This document shows, one piece after another, positions 1-8,799 of a DNA stretch of 64,000 nt; within the stretch, counting starts at the first letter, position 1; each line of letters opens with the position of its first letter. Under the pieces are notes generated by a model. That model worked only from the letters and a program-made list of their open reading frames with translations, was not told the DNA's origin and did no database searches. This DNA comes from JBMNGH01 sp050949725 (GTDB lineage: Bacteria; Bacillota; Thermosediminibacteria; Thermosediminibacterales; Tepidanaerobacteraceae). The stretch is from contig JBMNGH010000011.1 of assembly GCA_050949725.1 (NCBI GenBank), positions 248,001-312,000 of the forward strand, written 5' to 3'. A program made the position numbers and the translations under genes.

Positions 1-1154
1 GGAAGGCGTATACCAGCTTCCCTTAAAATTTCAAACAGTATTTCCATTATGAGAATCTCGGCGATAACGGGAAAGGGTACACCTTCGCGTGTTGCGGTAA
101 TTCGCAGCAGCAGGGCCGTGGGCAGGAGCTCCTGGTGGAAATTTACTATTGCGACATAAAAACCAGGCAAAAGTACCGATATTATCGCACCAAACCACCG
201 CAGCGTCCGTACAAAGGCACCGAAAGGTACTTTTTCATAGTAATCATCTGATGCCTGAAAAAACATCGGAAATTGTGCCGGAAGAATAAGGGCATGGGGA
301 GAACCGGTGACTAATACCACAACCCTTCCGGACAAAATGGAGCTGCATGCCGCGTCAGGTCTTTCGGTCCTAAGAGTGAGGGGAAACAGAGTAAATGGCT
401 GATCCTCTATGTACTGTTCAATATACCCGCTTTCAAGTACTCCGTCGATGTCTATTCTCTTCAGGCGTGTGCGGAGCTCTTCCAGCATCTTTTCGTCTGC
501 CAGGCCCTTTAAATAAACTATAGATACCATAGTTTTTGTAAGGCTTCCTATCTCAAAGTTTTCCACCCACAAATGGGGAACCTGTATCCTGCGCCTGATG
601 AGGGTCAAGTTTATACACAGTCTTTCTACGAAACCGTCCCTAGGCCCTCTGATGTTCGTTTCAGAAGCGGGTTCTGAAACGTCTCGGCTTTTCAGGTCAG
701 CGGCGCCGCAGACAAAGGCAACAGAAAGCCCTTCTACGAGGAGCACGACGTTTCCGAATGTAGTTTCGTAGAACAGATCCCCTATATTGTCGACTTCCTC
801 AAGATTATTGACCGTCAGAAGGTTCTTTATTGCAGAGTAAAGCAGCTTATCGTCTCCATAACTGCACTCCATTTTTTGAGTATCTATCATCAATGCCCTC
901 AGTATTTTCTCAACCATAATATTGTGGATCATGTTGTCTAAGTAAATGATGGCTCCGGGGATTTGCTTGTTTATGTTAAATCTTCGGTATTTCACATCAG
1001 GGCTGTTCCCGCATATTTGCATCAATAACTGTAGGTTTTGTTCAAGGCTGCTTACGAGTTTCATCTGCTGGACTTCGTGGTAGCGCTGGCTGATATCCAT
1101 GTTGTCGTCAAGGATATTTTTTGTTTTTTCTCGGTTTCTCTTATGTATTTTCAT
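1..1154 (-). CDS. GerA-family spore germination protein, 3' part cut by window edge
   Basis: This is the A subunit type of an inner-membrane germinant receptor. The reverse strand reads openly for 384 codons from ATG 1154, preceded by an AAAGGTG ribosome site, to the window edge. The family is usually about 500 residues, so the C-terminus lies outside. The N-terminal cytoplasmic half is followed by family signatures: SGYIEQYIED, the RTERPDAA motif, and the membrane part with RITATREGVPFPV and ILREAGIRL. It is divergent from, and paralogous to, the gerA at 1595 (same motif order, clearly different sequence). The partner B and C genes would be to the left of the window. Identification is firm; the germinant is unknown. 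Confidence 0.93.
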   Translation of the reverse strand, partial: MKIHKRNREKTKNILDDNMDISQRYHEVQQMKLVSSLEQNLQLLMQICGNSPDVKYRRFNINKQIPGAIIYLDNMIHNIMVEKILRALMIDTQKMECSYGDDKLLYSAIKNLLTVNNLEEVDNIGDLFYETTFGNVVLLVEGLSVAFVCGAADLKSRDVSEPASETNIRGPRDGFVERLCINLTLIRRRIQVPHLWVENFEIGSLTKTMVSIVYLKGLADEKMLEELRTRLKRIDIDGVLESGYIEQYIEDQPFTLFPLTLRTERPDAACSSILSGRVVVLVTGSPHALILPAQFPMFFQASDDYYEKVPFGAFVRTLRWFGAIISVLLPGFYVAIVNFHQELLPTALLLRITATREGVPFPVIAEILIMEILFEILREAGIRL

Positions 1155-1345
1155 TAAAAGCACCTTTCAGCAATATCTTTGTTAGTTAGTTTTATCCTGT
1201 GTGTCAAAAATAATTCATCACACAACGACTTTTCAATTTCATTTCAGACCTGCCCATGCTTATTATTTTGTTTTCATAAAAAGGGCTGTATTAGCAAAAA
1301 ATAAAACCTAAGACGGCCTAAAGGCCAAAAGGTGGGAGTAAAAAT

Positions 1346-1558
1346 ATGTCACAATCGATAATTATGGCTATAAAATCCTCAACTACTTTTACCGTGTTGG
1401 TTGTCTTTATTGCAAGTGGATTATACCTGCTAATAATAGACGGGGCAGACTTGAAAAATAAAAACCTTAAGCGAGAGCTAAAATTTGCGCGCATAATTGG
1501 TTTCTTATACATATTCGGTTCAGTGATAGCTTATATTTTTGTAAAGCATGTCTTATAG
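1346..1558 (+). CDS. Small two-helix membrane protein ahead of gerABC
   Basis: A 70-residue protein with two predicted membrane segments (about residues 13-33 and 48-67) separated by a basic loop containing KNKNLKRELK. ATG 1346 follows a GGTGGGAG ribosome site, and the frame ends 36 bp before gerA, so it is probably the first gene of the germination operon. Small proteins of this size and topology occur beside gerA loci in Clostridia (the CLC_0170 type), which this resembles by layout. I assign it there only tentatively. It could be an accessory subunit of the receptor; no function is shown by sequence alone. Confidence 0.7.
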   Translation: MSQSIIMAIKSSTTFTVLVVFIASGLYLLIIDGADLKNKNLKRELKFARIIGFLYIFGSVIAYIFVKHVL

Positions 1559-1594
1559 TTTTAAAATATAGGTTTGCGCTAAAGGAGAATGTAA

Positions 1595-3208
1595 ATGGGT
1601 GGGATTTTCTCTAAGCTGTTTTCAGGGAAAAAAAAGGAGATTTATTTTGAAAGGGACATGACCCCTGACCAGAGCAAAAAATTGAAAAAAGAATTATCTG
1701 AAAACATTGATGTCATCAGGGAATACCTTTTCGACTGTGATGATGTGATAATAAGAGACTTCTACATGGACGGTGGCCAGAAAAGGCAGATGACGATAAT
1801 TTACATCGACGGTCTTGCAGATAAAAAACTTATTCAAAATGAGATTCTTAAATCGTTGATGCTGTTCACACGTTTTTCCGAAGTGGAACATAAGAAAGGG
1901 CACAATTATTTCAACATGGTAAAAGAGGGGCTGCTCACGGCTGCAGATTTAAAAGAGGTTGATAATTTTGGGGAGGCCATCCTTGCGGTTTTGTGTGGTG
2001 ATACGGTTCTTTTTCTGGACAAGAGTGAGAAAGGCTTGATAATAAGCAGCAGGGGTTGGGAGAAAAGGGCCATCCAGGAGCCCTCTACAGAGGCTGTCAT
2101 AACGGGACCAAAAGAGGGTTTTACCGAGACATACATGACCAACATTGCGCTTATACGCCGAAGAATAAAGGATACGAACCTTAAGGTCAAAACCGTAAAG
2201 CTCGGGCGACATACCAGGACGGATGTGGGAATTCTGTATATCAAAGGTGTGGCAAAACCGACAATAGTCGATGAAGTCTTAAAGAGGGTAAATACAATAG
2301 ATATCAGTGGGATTATGGAGAGCGGCTATATAGAGCAGATGATTGAGGGCGATTGGCTGTCACCGTTTCCCCAGCTCAGGCGGACCGAAAGACCTGATGT
2401 AGTAGCAGCGAGCCTGATCGAAGGTAATGTGGCAATACTATGTGACAACTCGCCTTTTGCGCTTTTGGCCCCAACCACCTTTTTGAGCCTGTTCCAATCT
2501 CCTGAGGATTATTATGAGAGATGGTATATAGCTTCAATTTTAAGGACATTGCGATTCGGGGCCGCACTGGTTTCATTTACGCTTCCCGGGCTCTATATTG
2601 CAATGACTGCATTTCATCCAGACATGCTCCCAACAGACCTCCTACTCTCTATTGCGGCTACAAGGGAGGGTGTTCCGTTTCCTTCTGTTATAGAAGCGCT
2701 CATAATGATGATTGCTCTTGAGGTGCTAAGGGAGGCAGGGGTCAGACTGCCAGGGCCGATCGGTCAGACAATAGGCATAGTGGGAGGTCTCATTGTCGGT
2801 GAAGCGGCGGTAAGGGCAAGCATAGTCAGCCCCATCATGGTCATAGTCGTTGCGGTCAGTGCAATTTCATCGTTTACAATCCCCAACTATAGTGTTGCTA
2901 TAAGTTTTCGGATCTTAGTATTTGTTTTCATTGCTTTGGCAACTGTAGCAGGCCTATACGGGATAATGTTTGGTCTATTGGCACTTGCCACCCACCTTGT
3001 AACACTAAAAAGCTTTGGAGCACATTACCTGTCTCCTTTCCTGTCCTTCAGATGGGCAGAGATAAAGGACACATTCCTGCGCTGGCCGATGCCCTCAATG
3101 GAGATAAGACCTGGTTACACCAGACCTGAGGACATGGTTAAAATGAAAGATAGGCGCGATGACAACAAGGAAAAGGCGGAGGATGAAAATGCTGACAAAC
3201 AACGATAA
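1595..3208 (+). CDS. gerA: Spore germination receptor subunit A (GerA family)
   Basis: A 537-residue GerA-family protein, full length for the family. The N-terminal soluble part (about 1-290) carries SGYIEQMIEGDWLSPFPQ and RTERPDVVAAS. Several membrane helices follow (about 300-480) with ATREGVPFPSVIEALIMM and LREAGVRLPGPIGQTIG, then a charged cytoplasmic tail rich in K, D and E. AAAGGAG precedes ATG 1595. It overlaps gerB by about 20 bp, so the two are translationally coupled. In the family, A, B and C subunits form the inner-membrane nutrient receptor of the dormant spore. It is a paralogue of the divergent gene at 1-1154. Confidence 0.96.
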   Translation: MGGIFSKLFSGKKKEIYFERDMTPDQSKKLKKELSENIDVIREYLFDCDDVIIRDFYMDGGQKRQMTIIYIDGLADKKLIQNEILKSLMLFTRFSEVEHKKGHNYFNMVKEGLLTAADLKEVDNFGEAILAVLCGDTVLFLDKSEKGLIISSRGWEKRAIQEPSTEAVITGPKEGFTETYMTNIALIRRRIKDTNLKVKTVKLGRHTRTDVGILYIKGVAKPTIVDEVLKRVNTIDISGIMESGYIEQMIEGDWLSPFPQLRRTERPDVVAASLIEGNVAILCDNSPFALLAPTTFLSLFQSPEDYYERWYIASILRTLRFGAALVSFTLPGLYIAMTAFHPDMLPTDLLLSIAATREGVPFPSVIEALIMMIALEVLREAGVRLPGPIGQTIGIVGGLIVGEAAVRASIVSPIMVIVVAVSAISSFTIPNYSVAISFRILVFVFIALATVAGLYGIMFGLLALATHLVTLKSFGAHYLSPFLSFRWAEIKDTFLRWPMPSMEIRPGYTRPEDMVKMKDRRDDNKEKAEDENADKQR

Positions 3209-4286
3209 GATCACGATTCCACAGGCCATATCCCTTCTAATAACTACAATTATAGGGACAGGTGTATTGAGCCTCCCAGGTCATGTGTCCAGGGCTGCCG
3301 ATTCTGACGGATGGATATTGGTTATCCTGGGAAGTCTTATGGTGCTGGCAGGAGGGTTAATCGTAGGAGTACTTTTAAAAAGATATCCACAGGATACGTT
3401 TGTGGAATACTCACAAAAAATTATCGGGAGATTGCCCGCTTATATTTTATGCATTCTGTTAATAGTTTACTTTACTGTGTTTACATCTATAATTGCCAGG
3501 AAATTTTCGGATGTCATGAACAGCTTTATGCTCCCCAGGACACCTCCCGAGTTTTTTATTCTGACAATATTGATACTTGTAGCTTATCTTATTCGCCATG
3601 GGGTGGAACCTACAGCAAGATTTTCTGAAATAATAATATCAATTATGTTATTGCCTGTTATTGGTATGTATTTAATCGGAATTCAGGAGGCAGACTTTAC
3701 TGAACTTTTGCCTTTTTTAAATACTCCTGCTGACAAAATTGCGATAGGAAGTACCAGCACTATTTTCAGCTTACTTGGGCCAGAAATACTGTTGGTTTTA
3801 GGTCCTTATATACGCAAACCTGAAAAGGTTTATAGGATCGTTACAGTCAGCATGGTGACTGTCGCGATTTTTTATGTCTTTATTGTCGTCATCGTTTTTG
3901 CGGTCTTAGGCGTAGAAGATACTAAATCTCTGTTATGGCCGTCAATGACGATCGTCAAGACAATAACAACCCCAGGCAGGATTTTTGAGAGGCTAGATGC
4001 TTTAGCGCTTGCACTGTGGACGATCGCAGCATTTACAAGCCTGAACGGTTATTTTTTTTCAGGAGCCCTGGTTCTGGCACACCTTACAAAAAGCAGAGAA
4101 TTCAAAGCATATATTACAATGCTTTTCCCATGGATTTATTACTTTTCGTTTTTCCCGCGAAACGTCCTTGAGACAACTAACTGGGCAAATTATGCGGGCA
4201 TTGCAGGCATAATCTTATGTTTTTTAATCCCTGCATTTATTTTGCTCATAGACATGGCCAAGAAAAGGGGGAGTAATGTGACATGA
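3189..4286 (+). CDS. gerB: Spore germination receptor permease subunit B (GerAB family)
   Basis: A 365-residue integral membrane protein of the APC-superfamily endospore germination permease type, with about ten hydrophobic segments starting at ITIPQAISLLITTIIGTGVL. I prefer ATG 3189 (MLTNNDK) because GCGGAGG sits six bases upstream; the longer frame from 3159 has no ribosome site and starts deep inside gerA. The gene overlaps the end of gerA and shares the ATGA junction with gerC, which indicates a single transcript with coupled translation. In the family, B is the subunit thought to contact the germinant. Confidence 0.95.
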   Translation: MLTNNDKITIPQAISLLITTIIGTGVLSLPGHVSRAADSDGWILVILGSLMVLAGGLIVGVLLKRYPQDTFVEYSQKIIGRLPAYILCILLIVYFTVFTSIIARKFSDVMNSFMLPRTPPEFFILTILILVAYLIRHGVEPTARFSEIIISIMLLPVIGMYLIGIQEADFTELLPFLNTPADKIAIGSTSTIFSLLGPEILLVLGPYIRKPEKVYRIVTVSMVTVAIFYVFIVVIVFAVLGVEDTKSLLWPSMTIVKTITTPGRIFERLDALALALWTIAAFTSLNGYFFSGALVLAHLTKSREFKAYITMLFPWIYYFSFFPRNVLETTNWANYAGIAGIILCFLIPAFILLIDMAKKRGSNVT

Positions 4287-5431
4287 GATTATCAACATCA
4301 TCTTCATTTATTATTATTGCAAGCTTGATTGGACTGCTGGCCGTCATGATAACAGGATGCTGGGATATGAGAGATGTTGACAGAAGTCTTTTCGTGGGCT
4401 CAATAGGTGTAGATGCCAACGATGTTCCCGGAGAATACAATATTACGTTTTCCTTTCCTGTTGCCAGAATGGTAGCAGGCGGTCAAGAGGCGGGCGGTGG
4501 AGGTGGCAAAGAAGTCAAGCCTGTGATGGTTCAGAGCACGATAGCTTCTTCAATAACGGAGGCTGCCACAAATATGGCATTGAGGTTAAACAGGGATATT
4601 TTTTTTGATCATATGAGAATAGTCGTTATTGGAGAGGAGGCAGCAAGGCAAGGCCTTGACCAAATCATTGACCCATTTTTTCGCCAGGCTGAGTTCAACA
4701 GGAGGGCCAGAATAGCTATTGCCGAAGGTGAAGCAAAAAAGGTACTTGAGATACAACCATGGGTCGAAGTATTGAAAGCAGATTACCTTGAGACAATTTT
4801 AATAAATCAAACCTTATCAAGTAAGTTTTTCAGCATCGAGCTTGGGGATTTCATGCATAATATACATGCCATGAAAGGGAACAGCCTTGTAAGCAAGATT
4901 ACCCCAAACACTGAGGAGGTGTGGGTAGGAGGAGCTGCCGCAATAAAAAAGCTTCAACTTGTGGGCTGGCTTTCCGAAGAAGAAACTCAAGGTGTGAATA
5001 TTTTCTTGGGGAATCTGAGGGGAGGAGACATCAGAGTAAATAGTGAGGAATTAGGGAATGTGACCTTTTCCGTAATGCGGGCAAACAGAAAACTAAAACT
5101 TATCTCAACAGAGCCAGTTCCGAAATTTCATTTAAAAGTAGAGGTTTCGGGAAACATTGCTTCCACTGCGGAACATACGAGATTGAGCTCAAAAGAAATA
5201 GAAGTGATTGAGAATTTAGTTTCTCAAAAAGTCAAATCCGTCGTCATGAAAGGTGCAACAAAGCTCAAAGACGACCTCAAGGTGGATTTGCTCATGCTTT
5301 GTGATTACATGCACAAATTTCATCCTAAGCAGTGGAAAAAGTGTAGAGACAGGTGGGAGGAAGTGTTCCCCAACATATTGCTGACCGTCGATGTGGACAC
5401 TACAGTGAGGGATATCGGCATTACTAAATAA
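4283..5431 (+). CDS. gerC: Spore germination receptor lipoprotein subunit C (Ger(x)C family)
   Basis: A 382-residue lipoprotein. A hydrophobic signal segment (about residues 7-24) ends in the lipobox VMITGC, after which the typical WDMRDVDR motif of Ger(x)C proteins begins. The rest is the two- to three-domain periplasm-side fold of the family, including the conserved EEVWVGGAAAIKKLQLVGWL stretch and the C-terminal half ending before DVDTTVRDIG. Start ATG 4283 overlaps the gerB stop (ATGA). Last gene of the receptor operon. Acts on the outer face of the spore inner membrane. Confidence 0.95.
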   Translation: MRLSTSSSFIIIASLIGLLAVMITGCWDMRDVDRSLFVGSIGVDANDVPGEYNITFSFPVARMVAGGQEAGGGGGKEVKPVMVQSTIASSITEAATNMALRLNRDIFFDHMRIVVIGEEAARQGLDQIIDPFFRQAEFNRRARIAIAEGEAKKVLEIQPWVEVLKADYLETILINQTLSSKFFSIELGDFMHNIHAMKGNSLVSKITPNTEEVWVGGAAAIKKLQLVGWLSEEETQGVNIFLGNLRGGDIRVNSEELGNVTFSVMRANRKLKLISTEPVPKFHLKVEVSGNIASTAEHTRLSSKEIEVIENLVSQKVKSVVMKGATKLKDDLKVDLLMLCDYMHKFHPKQWKKCRDRWEEVFPNILLTVDVDTTVRDIGITK

Positions 5432-5458
5432 TTCTTGGCGATTAAATGTGCCGTTTTT

Positions 5459-5467
5459 GGGAATAAT
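5459..5467 (+). promoter_or_regulatory. Weak sigma-F-like -10 element ahead of spoIIR
   Basis: GGGAATAAT fits the forespore sigma-F/G -10 pattern GGnnAnAnT and lies 44 bp upstream of the spoIIR start. No convincing -35 partner was found, so this is only a suggestion based on the known sigma-F control of spoIIR in Bacillus. Confidence 0.25.
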
Positions 5468-5511
5468 TTTAACAGGTCTTTTTCAAGGAATTTTCCAGAG
5501 GAGAGATTAAA

Positions 5512-6243
5512 ATGAGAGGGAACAGTTTTTTAAAGAAAACGGCACTGACAACTTTTTTCATAATCGGGATGTCTTTTTTTGCTGCGATGTTAGGAACCAG
5601 CGGTATTGCCGGTGGGCCGGGTTACGCCACAGATATACAAGCCGGCGGTCATGGGGCTCGGGAGATCTACGAAAAAGTCATACGCCTGCACGTCATTGCA
5701 AACAGCGATACAGCTGAAGATCAGGATTTAAAAATGCACGTCCGTGACAGGATAATAAATGAACTGAGCGGTAAGCTGGAAGATTTAGACGGCATAGAAA
5801 GTTCTCGGGAGTATATTATTGCCAATACAAATTTGATACAAAGTATTGCAGAGGATGAAATAAAAAAACGCGGAAAAGATTACGATGTGAAGGCGGTATT
5901 CGGGCAATTCCAATTTCCCGTTAAATCTTACGGTTTTGTGACCCTCCCTGCAGGGGAATACGATGCACTTCGCGTAATCATAGGGAACGGTAAGGGTTCA
6001 AACTGGTGGTGCGTGCTTTTCCCTCCCCTTTGCTTCGTTGATATAACGAAAGGTGAAACACAAGCTGACATGAGAAAAAGGCTTGAAAAGGTGCTTACAG
6101 CCGAAGAACTTGCCGCAATTCAGACATTATCCTCTCCCGAACAAGTGCCTGTTAAAATAAGATTTAAACTGGTAGATTGGTTGCACGAAGCTTCAGGAAA
6201 AATCAACAGGGGCATGCGAATTGCGTTTAACAGGCCATGGTAA
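5512..6243 (+). CDS. spoIIR: Stage II sporulation protein R
   Basis: A 243-residue secreted signalling protein. Residues about 9-40 form a signal peptide. The conserved family block follows: IRLHVIANSDTAEDQDLKMH, then VRDRIINEL, a central KSYGFVTLPAGEYDALRVIIG and the hallmark NWWCVLFPPLCFVD. GAGGAGAG precedes ATG 5512. In Bacillus, SpoIIR is made in the forespore and triggers SpoIIGA-dependent processing of pro-sigma-E in the mother cell. It sits directly after the germination operon but has its own 80-bp leader, so it is probably transcribed separately. Confidence 0.95.
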   Translation: MRGNSFLKKTALTTFFIIGMSFFAAMLGTSGIAGGPGYATDIQAGGHGAREIYEKVIRLHVIANSDTAEDQDLKMHVRDRIINELSGKLEDLDGIESSREYIIANTNLIQSIAEDEIKKRGKDYDVKAVFGQFQFPVKSYGFVTLPAGEYDALRVIIGNGKGSNWWCVLFPPLCFVDITKGETQADMRKRLEKVLTAEELAAIQTLSSPEQVPVKIRFKLVDWLHEASGKINRGMRIAFNRPW

Positions 6244-6267
6244 ATTGCTAGTGCGCATAAAGTTGAT

Positions 6268-6351
6268 TAGTTGAATCAAGCCAGTCTTAATATTCATTAT
6301 AGAAAACTTTTACAGCATGGAAGGAGAAAAAGGATAGTTGAATCAATCCAG
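6268..6351. repeat. 17-bp direct repeat pair downstream of spoIIR
   Basis: TAGTTGAATCAAGCCAG at 6268-6284 recurs with one change at 6335-6351, and the following TTAAT/CATT bases are also partly conserved. The copies are 67 bp apart in a gene-free 640-bp stretch. Function unknown; it could be the remains of a duplicated binding site. Confidence 0.5.
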
Positions 6352-6487
6352 CCGCTTAATCCATTGTGATAGCAGATGACGTAAAACATCATCGCTAATC
6401 TTTTCAATTGCGTCTATTAATGTTCAGGATAATACAACTATACAATCGGATAAGCTTATTCTGAAAAAAGAAGAGTGAAGAACAATT

Positions 6488-6577
6488 ACGTCATAGCGCC
6501 GTTGTTTATGGCTGCGCAGGGTGGGCGCATCGCCTTGTGCAAAGCTGCGTCTTAACAACACCAGCCTACTATGACGT
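6488..6577. repeat. 90-bp imperfect inverted repeat (long hairpin)
   Basis: Outer arms ACGTCATAG (6488-6496) and CTATGACGT (6569-6577) are perfectly complementary. Just inside, GTTGTT faces AACAAC, and the G+C-rich core contains TGCGCA opposite TGTGCA and GGGCGcatCGCC. As RNA it would fold into a long interrupted stem. It lies between spoIIR and the decarboxylase gene with no reading frame of note. It could be a structured RNA, a relic of a miniature mobile element, or a terminator-like structure (no T-tract follows). Confidence 0.5.
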
Positions 6578-6666
6578 TTTATTTGTCCGAAAAAATCCAT
6601 AATCAATGTTTCAAAAACTTAAACGGTTCATGTGACGGTAATTTAGTGCAAAAATATTAACAACTA

Positions 6667-6696
6667 TTGATTATTGTCTTAGAGACAACGTATAAA
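6667..6696 (+). promoter_or_regulatory. Possible sigma-A promoter with palindrome in the spacer
   Basis: TTGATT (6667-6672), an 18-bp spacer and TATAAA (6691-6696). The spacer contains the perfect dyad TTGTCT-TAG-AGACAA (6674-6688), which is well placed for a repressor. It is about 180 bp upstream of the decarboxylase start. Confidence 0.35.
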
Positions 6697-6817
6697 TGAA
6701 AGAGTGTCGTTTTGCGCCATATTCATGATATTTATTCGCTTTTCCTGGTTTAGCCTCATAAAAAAACACATTATTCTTTCGTTTTTATATTGATATTTTA
6801 AAAAATATATGCTTTAA

Positions 6818-6847
6818 TTGAATATGCTTAAATTGACTTGGTATAAA
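6818..6847 (+). promoter_or_regulatory. Sigma-A-like promoter of the decarboxylase gene
   Basis: TTGAAT (6818-6823), an 18-bp spacer, TATAAA (6842-6847). It would give a short leader of about 25 nt ahead of the AAGAGGTG ribosome site of the gene starting at 6880. Confidence 0.4.
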
Positions 6848-6879
6848 GACAAAGAGTTAATCATAAAGAGGTGTTGTCT

Positions 6880-8382
6880 ATGAATCTTATGGAGCAGCAG
6901 CAAACCCCTCTTTTCACTGCCTTAAAAAAGTATGTGGAAGATAAGATCGTCTCCTTCCATGTACCCGGGCATAAAGGAGGCAAAGGAATACCGGAGTTTT
7001 GTGATTTTGTTGGCAAAAATATTTTAGCTATTGACGTTACAGCTGGAATACTAGACCTTGATACAATTTGCAACCCTCTTAGTGTTATTCTCCAGGCTGA
7101 AGAACTGGCAGCTCAGGCTTTTGGGGCTCAATATGCACACTTTCTGGTTAACGGTACCACATCCGGGATTCAGGCAATGATCATGTCCGTTGCGGAATCC
7201 GGGGACGAGATAATCCTTCCCAGAAATGCGCACCGCTCAGCGGTGGGTGGGCTTATACTAAGTGGTGCAAGGCCTGTTTATATAAAACCGGTAATAGATG
7301 AATATATGGGCATAAGCATGGGCATTACGCCCGAAAGTGTCAGAAAAGCCCTTGTTGAACATCCCAATGCAAAGGCTGTATTTGTGATTAATCCGACGTA
7401 TTACGGTGTAGCATCCGATCTCAAGCAAATCGTAGAGATCGCACATTCTTTTGAAAAACCGGTTATAGTCGATGAGGCACACGGTGCACATTTTGGTTTT
7501 CACCCTGATTTACCCTTATCAGCAATGGAGGCCGGGGCAGATGCCAGTGCAGTTAGTGTCCATAAATTGGTTGGATCCATGACCCAAAGTTCTATCCTGC
7601 TGCTGAACAGCCGTTTCATAGATGACAGAAAGGTCAAGGCTGTTATGAATCTCCAACAGACAACGAGTCCCTCTTACCCGCTTATGGCTTCCCTCGATGT
7701 TGCCCGCAAACAGATGGCCCTTCAAGGGACTGAGCTTCTGGACAAGACGATACGACTGTGTGAGCAGGCAAGACAACAGATGAATGCCGTCGAAGGGATT
7801 TATGTCATGGGCCGTGAAATCGAAGGGACAGAAGGTTGCTTTGCATATGACCAGACCAAATTTGCAATAAATGTTAGGGAACTAGGACTTTCGGGTTTTG
7901 AAATGGAAAAACTGCTAAAGTACAATTACGGTGTACAAGTTGAACTGTCGGATCTTTTCAATGTCCTCGGCATAGGAGCTATAGGGGATGATGAAGAAAG
8001 CATTGACAAACTAGTTGCTGCTGTGAAAGATATAGCAGAAAAACACTTGTGCAGAAATGTTGTAAAGATTTCTTGTAACATTCCCGATGCTCAAAACCCT
8101 GAAGTGTCTCCTCGTTTTGCTTTTTACAGTGAAAAAAGAGAAGTAAACCTGCAAGATGCTCTTGGAGAAATAAGTGCCGAAATGCTAATGGCATATCCTC
8201 CGGGAATACCCATAATCTGTCCCGGTGAAAGAATTACCAAAGAAGTAATAGAATATGCCAACACATTAAAATCTGAGGGCTGTCTGTTACAGGGCACAGA
8301 AGATCCGGAGGCTGAGGTCATACAAGTCCTAGCTGATAAAAACGCTGCAGAGTACTATCAAAGAATGCTCAGGGTCGTGTAG
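6880..8382 (+). CDS. Orn/Lys/Arg decarboxylase family (PLP, fold type I)
   Basis: A 500-residue PLP enzyme of the short Gram-positive arginine/lysine/ornithine decarboxylase family (relatives SpeA/YaaO). Visible signatures are HVPGHKGGKG near the N-terminus, the cofactor aspartate region VDEAHGAHFG, the Schiff-base lysine in SVHKLVGSMTQ, and the C-terminal domain ending with AYPPGIPIICPGE. ATG 6880 is chosen because AAGAGGTG lies six bases upstream; the frame also opens at GTG 6871, which is part of that site. Likely makes agmatine, cadaverine or putrescine for polyamine synthesis; the substrate cannot be read from sequence. Monocistronic by spacing. Confidence 0.93.
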   Translation: MNLMEQQQTPLFTALKKYVEDKIVSFHVPGHKGGKGIPEFCDFVGKNILAIDVTAGILDLDTICNPLSVILQAEELAAQAFGAQYAHFLVNGTTSGIQAMIMSVAESGDEIILPRNAHRSAVGGLILSGARPVYIKPVIDEYMGISMGITPESVRKALVEHPNAKAVFVINPTYYGVASDLKQIVEIAHSFEKPVIVDEAHGAHFGFHPDLPLSAMEAGADASAVSVHKLVGSMTQSSILLLNSRFIDDRKVKAVMNLQQTTSPSYPLMASLDVARKQMALQGTELLDKTIRLCEQARQQMNAVEGIYVMGREIEGTEGCFAYDQTKFAINVRELGLSGFEMEKLLKYNYGVQVELSDLFNVLGIGAIGDDEESIDKLVAAVKDIAEKHLCRNVVKISCNIPDAQNPEVSPRFAFYSEKREVNLQDALGEISAEMLMAYPPGIPIICPGERITKEVIEYANTLKSEGCLLQGTEDPEAEVIQVLADKNAAEYYQRMLRVV

Positions 8383-8396
8383 TTTAAAATTTAACA

Positions 8397-8425
8397 GCAT
8401 AATATGTCATCTTGTCGGCATCATA
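8397..8425 (+). promoter_or_regulatory. Sigma-G-type forespore promoter of the SASP gene
   Basis: GCATA (8397-8401) matches the sigma-G -35 pattern GHATR, and CATCATA (8419-8425) matches the -10 pattern CATnnTA, with a 17-bp spacer. The site lies 32 bp upstream of a SASP start codon, where late forespore expression is expected. Confidence 0.55.
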
Positions 8426-8456
8426 ATAATGTGCGTAATAAAAAGGAGGTATGCTA

Positions 8457-8657
8457 ATGGCCCGTCGTAACCGAGGCGTCATGTCAGAGGACCTCAAGTA
8501 TGAACTTGCAAAGGAACTTGGCGTGGCTGATACGGTATCGAGGGAAGGTTGGGGGAGTGTGTCTTCCAGAAATTGCGGTAATTTGGTAAGGCTTGCCATA
8601 GAAAGGGCAGAGCGAGCTATTGCGGAAGGTTACAACAAAAATAATCCCAATAAATAG
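8457..8657 (+). CDS. Small acid-soluble spore protein, alpha/beta type
   Basis: A 66-residue DNA-coating spore protein. It has the two family blocks: an N-terminal helix region with LKYELAKELGV, near where the GPR protease normally cuts, and the conserved WGSVSSRNCGNLVRLAIERA. ATG 8457 has AAAGGAGG seven bases upstream; the in-frame ATG 8451 is too close to it. In the family these proteins coat forespore DNA and protect it from UV and heat. A sigma-G-like promoter precedes it and a strong terminator follows, so it is a single-gene unit. Confidence 0.93.
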   Translation: MARRNRGVMSEDLKYELAKELGVADTVSREGWGSVSSRNCGNLVRLAIERAERAIAEGYNKNNPNK

Positions 8658-8679
8658 CATCTTCTAAATAACGCACAAA

Positions 8680-8706
8680 AACCGGGGTAATCCAGCCCCG
8701 GTTTTT
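8680..8706 (+). terminator. Rho-independent terminator after the SASP gene
   Basis: Stem AACCGGGG (8680-8687) with CCCCGGTT (8696-8703), 8-nt loop, then a T-run. Perfect pairing. Confidence 0.93.
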
Positions 8707-8799
8707 AACTTTCATCACCCATTTTGAACCATTTGAATATTATATTTGTGTACCTCTTATTTTGCATTGAGATCTTCTTATTCCGGGGGTGGTGATATC

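Noticed and set aside
1155..1345. Sigma-G promoter between the divergent gerA loci
   Set aside because: CATAAAA near 1274 is only a partial match and no suitable -35 was found.
6424..6606. 60-codon reverse frame in the spoIIR downstream region
   Set aside because: It is created by the long inverted repeat and lacks a ribosome site.
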